NCBI GenBank assembly: GCA_964652075.1
Contig: CAZYZQ010000050.1
Coordinates: 1 to 16,225, forward strand
Direction of reading: 5' to 3'
DNA from: CAZYZQ01 sp964652075
Lineage (GTDB): Bacteria > Bacillota > Clostridia > Oscillospirales > Oscillospiraceae
Length of the DNA stretch: 16,225 bases
Part shown: positions 6,380 through 11,791 of the stretch, piece after piece
Layout of the letters: every line of letters starts with the position of its first letter
Position numbering within the stretch: position 1 is the stretch's first letter
Program-made: the position numbers and the translations under genes
Notes under the pieces: model-generated
What the model was told of the DNA's origin: nothing
Database searches by the model: none
What the model saw: only the letters and a program-made list of their open reading frames with translations

Positions 6380-7591
6380 ATGCTTCTGAAAAATGAGAAC
6401 GCGGCGGCGCTGCTCGCCGCCATGCCCGACGCCGGCGCCATCCGCACCGCCGCCGAGGGCCTGTATGAATACGGCTACGTCCCGGGCGCCGTCACAGCGC
6501 AGTGGGATGCAAAAAAAGGCGCGAAGCGCGTCGTCTGTGCGCTGAACAACGCCGACCTCGATCACATGCTCGCGGTGCTCTTTGTGGAGAACTCCGCCGC
6601 CGTGATCGCCGGCCTCAAGGCCGCCGCCGTCGCCACCGGCGCGGAGAAGGCCATCCTGTATCTGCCCGAAGACTGCACCGAGCCGGGCGAACGGCTTGCA
6701 GATCTTGCCAAGCGCGCCGCGCTGCCGTTCGAGCTGCGCACGGGCTTCGTCCCGATCCGCGAGCATCTGGACGACATTCTGCACACCCCTGAGACGCTCT
6801 GCGCCCTTGCGGACAAGCTGACCGGTGGGGAAGCAAATACGACGGTCATCGCCTTCCACTTCGGCGGCAAGATCCACACGCCGGTCGAGGTGCCGTTCGG
6901 CACGCCGCTCTCCACGCTGATCACGATGGAGGATCTCAAGGCCGTCGCCATCGGCGGCCGCCTGCTGCCGCCCGCTGTCCTGTCTGAGACGATCACGCCC
7001 GACTTCCCGCTCGGCAGCGGCGTGCTCGAGGCGCTGGACGGCAAAACCTGCATGGTGCAGGCGGCACAGAAGGCGCTGCACGACTACCGTGCAACCTCCT
7101 GCGGCAAATGCACCTTCTGCCGTGAGGGTCTGTACCAGCTCGACACGATCTTCCGTGAGATGACGGAAAACAAGAGCAAGTCCGGCGATATCGAGCTGTG
7201 CCAGGAGCTGGCCGAGGCCATGCAGGTCGCGACGAGTTGCTCGCTCGGCGCCGCTGCCGGCCAGCCCGCGCTGACGGCCGTTGCCAACTTCTCCGACGAG
7301 CTGTCCAAGCACGCGCGCCACAAGGGCTGCCCCGTCGGCGCCTGCAAGGCGTTCGTCACGTTCTACATCGACCCCGAGGCCTGCGAGGGCTGCGGCGACT
7401 GTATCGACGTATGCCCGAAGGACTGCATTGAGGGCAAGTCCGGCTTCATCCACATGATCGACGAGTTCGACTGCATCCGCTGCGGCAAGTGCGTCGAAGC
7501 GTGTGACAGCGACGCGGTTCAGCAGACCGCCGGCCGCCTGCCGAAGCTGCCGACCCGCCTTGTCAAGGTCGGCAAGTTCAAAAAGCGCTGA
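6380..7591 (+). CDS. Redox gene B: NuoF-like Fe-S subunit with a degenerate flavin/NADH region and a 2x[4Fe-4S] tail
   Basis: 403 residues from the ATG at 6380, nine bases after AGGAGGT (6364-6370). A GTG at 6374 overlapping the previous stop is in frame but only three bases from that site. The SLBB-like part (HFGGKIHTPVEVPFG) and the NuoF C-terminal cluster motif SCGKCTFCREG (Cys241, 244, 247) plus Cys287 are intact. A two-cluster ferredoxin tail follows: CEGCGDCIDVC (335-345) and CIRCGKCVEAC (365-375). In ordinary NuoF/HydB the N-terminal half carries GRGGAGFP for NADH and NADEGEPG for FMN. Here the matching places read EYGYVPGAV and LNNADLDHM, so neither motif is present. The seen facts suggest an electron-wire subunit rather than an NADH dehydrogenase; it is probably the partner of gene A. 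Confidence 0.85.
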   Translation: MLLKNENAAALLAAMPDAGAIRTAAEGLYEYGYVPGAVTAQWDAKKGAKRVVCALNNADLDHMLAVLFVENSAAVIAGLKAAAVATGAEKAILYLPEDCTEPGERLADLAKRAALPFELRTGFVPIREHLDDILHTPETLCALADKLTGGEANTTVIAFHFGGKIHTPVEVPFGTPLSTLITMEDLKAVAIGGRLLPPAVLSETITPDFPLGSGVLEALDGKTCMVQAAQKALHDYRATSCGKCTFCREGLYQLDTIFREMTENKSKSGDIELCQELAEAMQVATSCSLGAAAGQPALTAVANFSDELSKHARHKGCPVGACKAFVTFYIDPEACEGCGDCIDVCPKDCIEGKSGFIHMIDEFDCIRCGKCVEACDSDAVQQTAGRLPKLPTRLVKVGKFKKR

Positions 7592-7668
7592 GGCAACCCC
7601 TCGTATTGCACTGTGAGCAATCACAGAAAATAGATAGAATTTGAAATTTGAAAAGGAGCGATTTTCCC
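7592..7668 (+). promoter_or_regulatory. Intercistronic hairpin with GCAA loop between redox genes B and C
   Basis: CTGTGA (7611-7616), GCAA, TCACAG (7621-7626): a perfect 6-bp palindrome whose RNA would close with a GNRA-type tetraloop. A TAGAAT-like -10 lies at 7635-7640 but no convincing -35 is placed for it. Possible uses are mRNA processing or stability, or an operator for a secondary promoter of gene C. Confidence 0.4.
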
Positions 7669-9123
7669 ATGAAGAAAATGGAAACTGACGTCATTATCGT
7701 TGCCGGCGGCCCCGCCGGTCTGGCCGCCGCCGTTACCTGCGGTGAGAACGACCTGAAGAGCGTCATCTTCGAGAAGTCCAACACCACCGGCGGCGCCGCC
7801 AACATGGGCATGGGCCCTCTCGGCCTCGAGACCAAGATTCAGAAGACCAGCTTCAACATCATCACCGTCGAGGACGCACTGAAGCTCCAGATGGAGTACA
7901 CGCACTACCGCGTTGACGAGGATCTGGTGCAGACCTATTTCAACAAGTCCGCCGACACCATCGAGTGGCTGCAGGACATGGGCGTCGAGTTTGCGGGCGC
8001 GTTCCGCTACTTTGCCGAGTCCGAGGCAACCTGGCACATCGTCAAGCCGGAGAACGGCGTCATCGGCCCGCGCGCCGCTTCCGCCATGACCAAGGCCATG
8101 ACCGACAAGGCGCAGGAGCTGGGCTGCGAGATTCTGCTTGAGACGCCGGTCAACAAGATCATCATGGAAGACGGCCGCGCTGTCGGCGTCATCGCGACTG
8201 ATAAGAACGGCGAGCAGATCGAGTGCCGCGGCAAGGCCGTCATCGTCGCCACCGGCGGCTTCGGCAACAACAAGGAGATGATCGAGAAGGAATTCGGCCT
8301 GCATCTGGGCGAGGACTTCTTCCCGTTCATGATCCCCGGCATCGTCGGCGACGGCCTGAACATGATGTGGGAGTGCGGCGCGCAGAAGTTCGGCGCAAAC
8401 ATCGAGGCCATCTATCAGCTGCCGGACAACCTGAGCTGGTTCCTGCTCGACGCCGTGCTGCGTCAGCCGAACCTGCTGATCAACCAGAAGGGCGACCGCT
8501 TCATGGACGAAGGCATGATGGGCAACACCACCTTCACCGGCAACGCGCTGGCGCTCCAGCCCGGCAACTACGCCTTCTGCATCATGGACGGCTCCATCCT
8601 CAAGCAGTATAAGCGCAACGGCCCGGACATCTTCGATATTGTCCACCCGGCGGATGCCTTCCTCGCGTTCGAGGGCCAGGCTGAGCAGGCGGTTGAGCAG
8701 GGCTACCCCTACTTTATCAAGGCCGACACCATCGAGGAGCTGGCGGAGAAGCTGCACATCGATGAGGACAAGCTGCAGGAGACGATCGACACCTACAACG
8801 ACTACTGCGACCAGAACCTTGACGAGCAGTTCCACAAGAACCCGAAGTACCTGCACCCGATCACGGGCAAGGGCGGCTATCTCGTCGGCCAGTTCTTCCT
8901 CGCGGCCTACGGCACGATCGGCGGCGTCCGCATCAACAGCAAGTGCGAGGTTCTCGACAAGAACCACGACCCGATCCCGGGCCTGTACTCCGCCGGTTCC
9001 GACGCGAACACGATCTACGGCGACTCCTACAACTTCACCCTGCCCGGCAATACGATGGGCTTCGCCGTCAACACCGGCCGTATGGCAGGCGAATCGGTCG
9101 CCGATTATATCGACGAGCTGTAA
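7669..9123 (+). CDS. Redox gene C: soluble FAD-dependent reductase of the fumarate reductase/succinate dehydrogenase flavoprotein family
   Basis: 484 residues from the ATG at 7669, preceded by AAGGAG (7653-7658). The N-terminal FAD fold reads VIIVAGGPAGLAAA, followed by FEKSNTTGGAANMGMGP; the usual first glycine of GxGxxG is Ala12. The second FAD contact is VIVATGGFGNN, and the C-terminal FAD segment is GLYSAGSDANTIYGDSYNF and onward to TMGFAVNTGRMAGE. Where soluble fumarate reductases have a catalytic His in an HTMGG-like motif, this protein has Tyr414 in AYGTIGGV, so fumarate is unlikely to be the substrate. It has no heme motif, no signal peptide and no FMN-attachment domain, so it must take electrons from a partner, plausibly A/B. 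Related proteins reduce enoates, keto or other unsaturated compounds. Substrate unknown. Confidence 0.87.
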   Translation: MKKMETDVIIVAGGPAGLAAAVTCGENDLKSVIFEKSNTTGGAANMGMGPLGLETKIQKTSFNIITVEDALKLQMEYTHYRVDEDLVQTYFNKSADTIEWLQDMGVEFAGAFRYFAESEATWHIVKPENGVIGPRAASAMTKAMTDKAQELGCEILLETPVNKIIMEDGRAVGVIATDKNGEQIECRGKAVIVATGGFGNNKEMIEKEFGLHLGEDFFPFMIPGIVGDGLNMMWECGAQKFGANIEAIYQLPDNLSWFLLDAVLRQPNLLINQKGDRFMDEGMMGNTTFTGNALALQPGNYAFCIMDGSILKQYKRNGPDIFDIVHPADAFLAFEGQAEQAVEQGYPYFIKADTIEELAEKLHIDEDKLQETIDTYNDYCDQNLDEQFHKNPKYLHPITGKGGYLVGQFFLAAYGTIGGVRINSKCEVLDKNHDPIPGLYSAGSDANTIYGDSYNFTLPGNTMGFAVNTGRMAGESVADYIDEL

Positions 9124-9134
9124 GCATTCCTGTA

Positions 9135-9290
9135 AGGCACCGCACGCAGGGCGGGGCGAATTTGCCGCACATCTCTGAAGACCATACGCCTTACCGCCGG
9201 CGGGGCACACACCGCACAATCCCGCGATGCGTCCCGAGGCCCGTTCCTTTGGGCCGAGGGTAGCCCCCGCCCTACAGGATTTTGCGTGTT
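9135..9290. repeat. Interspersed repeat element between redox genes C and D
   Basis: Fills much of the 302-base gap. The ends are inverted: CACGCAGGGCGGGG (9143-9156) against CCCCGCCC (9265-9272) and, after a 10-base insertion, TGCGTG (9283-9288). Inside lie the palindrome CCGCCGGCGG (9194-9203) and the 33-base repeat copy 2 (9230-9262). No coding potential was seen. Gene D therefore has a long, structured upstream region. Confidence 0.6.
9230..9262 (-). repeat. 33-base interspersed repeat, copy 2
   Basis: The reverse complement equals 2602-2634 exactly. In the plus direction it forms CCCGAGGCCC, an 8-base loop and GGGCCGAGGG, a stem interrupted by a tandem G-A/A-G mismatch. Confidence 0.85.
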
Positions 9291-9313
9291 TCGCATAATC
9301 CCATCAATCTCTG

Positions 9314-9343
9314 CGTAGGGGCGCACCTGTGTGCGCCCCTACG
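9314..9343. repeat. Perfect 13-bp palindromic hairpin
   Basis: CGTAGGGGCGCAC (9314-9326), CTGT loop, GTGCGCCCCTACG (9331-9343). It has no T-run after it, so it is not a standard terminator. It looks like a second type of short palindromic interspersed repeat, though as RNA it could slow polymerase or block decay between C and D. Confidence 0.7.
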
Positions 9344-9425
9344 GATTCAAACGATGGTGCATCTATCCCACCCCCCCCGCACCGCCGTCATTTCCACAAT
9401 CCACTACATATAAAGGAGCTACACC

Positions 9426-10388
9426 ATGTCTTTTAAGGTGATGGGCATTGTTGCCGGCCGTCACAACGGCAACAGCGAAATTCTGGTCAAAGAAGCCCTT
9501 TCCGCTGTGCAGGAAGCCGGCGGCGAGGCCATTCTGATCAACCTCTTCGACTACCACATCGAGCACTGCATCGGCTGCGAGGGCTGCACGATGCAAATGG
9601 GCGAAGTCGCCATGGACCCGACCAAGAAGTACAAGGGCTGCGTCCTGAAGGACAAGGACGATATGGACGCCATCGTCAACGTCATGCAGACCTGCCAGGG
9701 CGTCATCGTCGGCTGCCCGAGCTACGACCTGACCCCGTCCTCGCTGTACCTGAAGTTTGCACAGCGCTTCCTCGCCTACGAGCTGTCCTTCCGTCTGGAG
9801 ATCGGCGACGTGGCCGAGGATCCGCACACCGTCGCGGGCCTGATCGCCGTCGGCGGCTCCTGCCACGACTGGCAGACGCTGACGCTTGAGGCCATGGGCG
9901 CGACGATGTTCACGCAGTCTCTGAACGTCGTCGATAAGATGATGGCCGTCCGTGACGGCCGTCCGGGCAACGTCCTGCTCCGTCCGGAGCAGATCGCCCG
10001 CGCGCACAAGATGGGCGAGAACATCGCCAAGGCGATCAACACGCCGGTCGAGGAGCGCACCTGGCTCGGCGAGCCGGACATGGGCCTGTGCCCGCGCTGC
10101 CACTCCGCGCTGATCTACCCGGGCGACGAGCATTGGGACGGCATCCAGTTCCCGTTCGAGTGCGCAGTCTGCGGCGCAGGCGGCGACCTCGAGAAGGGCG
10201 AGGACGGCAAGTACAAGTTCGTGCTGGCGGAGAACGGCCTGATCCGTGACCGCAACATCAACGAAGCACGCGCCGAGCACCTCAACGAGATCGTCAAGAC
10301 GCGCATCGAGTTCTTCCAGCGCCAGGGCGAGATCAAGGAAGCGTACGACAAGTACAAGAAGATGACCTTCCCGAAGGTAGAAGTCTAA
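9426..10388 (+). CDS. Redox gene D: iron-sulfur flavoprotein (NADPH-dependent FMN reductase fold) with C-terminal zinc ribbon
   Basis: 320 residues; ATG at 9426 after AAGGAG. The flavodoxin-like fold begins with VMGIVAGRHNGNSEIL, whose GRHNGNSE loop corresponds to the FMN phosphate loop of the family. Cys48, 51 and 54 (CIGCEGC) and a fourth at Cys72 match the [4Fe-4S] signature of archaeal/clostridial iron-sulfur flavoproteins, with a longer gap before the last Cys. The flavin-side segment GCPSYDLTPSSLYLKF (97-112) corresponds to the usual GSPVYWGGMSAQLK. Unusually, after residue 220 there is a zinc-ribbon pattern, CPRC (222-225) and CAVC (246-249), before a charged helical tail. Such proteins shuttle one or two electrons. 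Position after C suggests a carrier or second reductase in the same pathway, though a repeat block separates them. Confidence 0.85.
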   Translation: MSFKVMGIVAGRHNGNSEILVKEALSAVQEAGGEAILINLFDYHIEHCIGCEGCTMQMGEVAMDPTKKYKGCVLKDKDDMDAIVNVMQTCQGVIVGCPSYDLTPSSLYLKFAQRFLAYELSFRLEIGDVAEDPHTVAGLIAVGGSCHDWQTLTLEAMGATMFTQSLNVVDKMMAVRDGRPGNVLLRPEQIARAHKMGENIAKAINTPVEERTWLGEPDMGLCPRCHSALIYPGDEHWDGIQFPFECAVCGAGGDLEKGEDGKYKFVLAENGLIRDRNINEARAEHLNEIVKTRIEFFQRQGEIKEAYDKYKKMTFPKVEV

Positions 10389-10397
10389 TTTTCAAAC

Positions 10398-10442
10398 ACA
10401 GGGGGCTGTTGCAAAATGATTTTTGCAACAGCCCCTGTTTCC
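10398..10442 (+). terminator. Strong intrinsic terminator ending the redox operon
   Basis: Arms GGGGCTGTTGCAAAA (10402-10416) and TTTTGCAACAGCCCC (10421-10435) around a TGAT loop; the stem can extend by ACA/TGT if one G is bulged. It is flanked by A-rich and T-rich bases and starts 10 bases after the gene D stop. Symmetry makes it potentially bidirectional. Confidence 0.8.
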
Positions 10443-10460
10443 CCGTTTTGAGGTGATTTT

Positions 10461-11399
10461 ATGGCGATTTTTGACATCCATTCCCACTTTCTCCCCGTCG
10501 AATACCGCACCGCGCTGCAAAAGGCCGGGCGGCTGCAGGAGGACGGCTTCCCCTGCCCCGACTGGTCGTTGGACGCGCACCGGGCCTATCTCGACGAGGC
10601 CGGGATCGACGCGTGCCTGCTGTCGATCTCGTCGCCGCATCAGATGCTCTCCCCCGCCGCCGACGGGCTTGCGCTGACGCGCCAGCTCAACAGCCGCGCC
10701 GCGGCCATCTGCGCGCAGGAGCCGAAGCGCTTCCGCTTTGCCGCCTGCCTGCCGCTGCCGCTGATGGAGGAGTCGGTCAACGAAGCCATCCGCGCGCTGG
10801 ACACGCTCGGCGCGCGCGCCGTCAAGCTTCCAACCAACGCGGGCGGGCTCTACCCCGGCGACCCGGCCATGGAGCCGCTCTACAGCGCGCTGGACGCGCG
10901 AAACGCGGTCATTCTGCTGCACCCGTGCAAGCCGCCCGCCTACCCGGCGCGCTGCTTCACCGCGGGGCCGCTGCCGCTGTTTGAGTTTCTGTCCGACACC
11001 ACGCGCGCCGTCATCGACCTGCTGACGGCCAACGTCCCGGCGCGCTATCCGAACCTGCGCTTCGTCGTGCCGCACACCGGCTCGTTCCTGCCGCAGGTGA
11101 TCGACCGGCTGAGCGGCATCACACAGGTCATGGCCGCGCGCGGCGCCGGCCAGCCCATCGACGCGCGGGCGCAACTCGGCAGCTTCTACTTCGACCTCGC
11201 GGGTGACGCGCTCCCCGCGGCTCTGCCGGCGCTGGCGACGCTGACAACCGCCGACCACCTGCTCTTCGGCGGCGACTTTCCCTACACCCCCGCCGCGCGC
11301 GTCAAGGCCAACATCGAAGCGCTGCGCCAAAGCCCGCTGATTGCACCCTTTGCCGACGACGTCTTCTCCGGCAACGCAAGGCGGCTTCTGGGGCTGTAG
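10461..11399 (+). CDS. Amidohydrolase-2 family protein (ACMSD-like TIM-barrel hydrolase/decarboxylase)
   Basis: 312 residues, ATG at 10461 with GAGGTG six bases upstream. The metal ligands of the amidohydrolase-2 (ACMSD) family are all visible: FDIHSHFLP with His7 and His9, LLHP with His154, VPHTGSFLP with His205, and FGGDFPY with Asp272. Length and motif order fit single-metal decarboxylases and hydrolases acting on aromatic or beta-keto acids (2-amino-3-carboxymuconate semialdehyde, gamma-resorcylate or 6-methylsalicylate type). The exact substrate is unknown. The gene lies 72 bases after the redox operon on the same strand, behind a strong terminator and without a clear promoter, so it may rely on readthrough or a promoter not recognised. 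A functional link with the reductases is inference from neighbourhood only. Confidence 0.88.
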   Translation: MAIFDIHSHFLPVEYRTALQKAGRLQEDGFPCPDWSLDAHRAYLDEAGIDACLLSISSPHQMLSPAADGLALTRQLNSRAAAICAQEPKRFRFAACLPLPLMEESVNEAIRALDTLGARAVKLPTNAGGLYPGDPAMEPLYSALDARNAVILLHPCKPPAYPARCFTAGPLPLFEFLSDTTRAVIDLLTANVPARYPNLRFVVPHTGSFLPQVIDRLSGITQVMAARGAGQPIDARAQLGSFYFDLAGDALPAALPALATLTTADHLLFGGDFPYTPAARVKANIEALRQSPLIAPFADDVFSGNARRLLGL

Positions 11400-11411
11400 T
11401 GCAGATTTTGG

Positions 11412-11474
11412 ACAGGACACAGCATGTCCCACCGGAAAAATCCGGGTTTGCGCAGTCTGTGTCCTGTTCTTTTT
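11412..11474 (+). terminator. Intrinsic terminator after the amidohydrolase
   Basis: ACAGGACACAG (11412-11422) pairs perfectly with CTGTGTCCTGT (11457-11467), followed by TCTTTTT. The long loop holds its own small hairpin CCGGA-AAAA-TCCGG (11432-11445), giving a branched structure 12 bases after the stop codon. Confidence 0.7.
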
Positions 11475-11517
11475 CCGCACTTTGCCGTAAACTCTCCCTG
11501 AAAGGAGGCTTCTTGCC

Positions 11518-11743
11518 ATGGATCAGCAAAAANNNNNNNNNNNNNNNNNNNNNNNNNNNNNNNNNNNNNNNNNNNNNNNNNNNNNNNNNNNNNNNNNNNN
11601 NNNNNNNNNNNNNNNNNNNNNNNNNNNNNNNNGGAGTCGCCTTCGGCGTCCTGCTGATTGAGCTGCTCTACACCAGCCGCCTGTTCTCGCACATCCGCGC
11701 CGCCAAGCGGCGGCTCCTGCACCGGCAGACGCAGCAGCCTTAA
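11518..11743 (+). CDS. Small membrane-associated protein, interior lost in an assembly gap
   Basis: A strong ribosome site AAAGGAGG (11501-11508) sits nine bases before ATG 11518, which begins MDQQK and then enters 100 N (11533-11632). After the gap one frame reads GVAFGVLLIELLYTSRLFSH and continues through a basic stretch (RAAKRRLLHRQTQQP) to TAA at 11741-11743. The two halves are in different frames only if the N-run is taken at face value; 100 N is a conventional placeholder, so the true length is unknown. The hydrophobic segment followed by Arg/Lys-rich residues suggests a transmembrane helix with a cytoplasmic tail. Family not recognised. Two genes meeting inside the gap is also possible. 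Confidence 0.45.
11533..11632. other. Assembly gap (100 N)
   Basis: Exactly 100 N, the usual placeholder for a gap of unknown size. Content here is unknown and frames across it are meaningless. Confidence 0.98.
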
Positions 11744-11749
11744 CCTGCC

Positions 11750-11789
11750 AAACGCCCGGCGAACCTGAAAAACGGTTCGCCGGGCGTTT
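11750..11789. terminator. Bidirectional terminator between the gapped small gene and fbp
   Basis: AAACGCCCGGCGAACC (11750-11765) and GGTTCGCCGGGCGTTT (11774-11789) form a perfect 16-bp stem with an 8-base loop. It lies between convergent genes, six bases after the plus-strand stop and two bases past the fbp stop. Confidence 0.85.
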
Positions 11790-11791
11790 CG

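Noticed and set aside
7611..7626. CRP/FNR or Rex operator
   Set aside because: The half-sites look similar to TGTGA/TCACA but the spacer is four bases between these arms, whereas CRP sites and the matching half-sites of Rex use six. Kept only as a hairpin or unknown operator.
7621..9219. Long minus-strand open frame opposite redox gene C
   Set aside because: Same codon-bias shadow; no ribosome site or motif, and the plus strand has clear FAD motifs.
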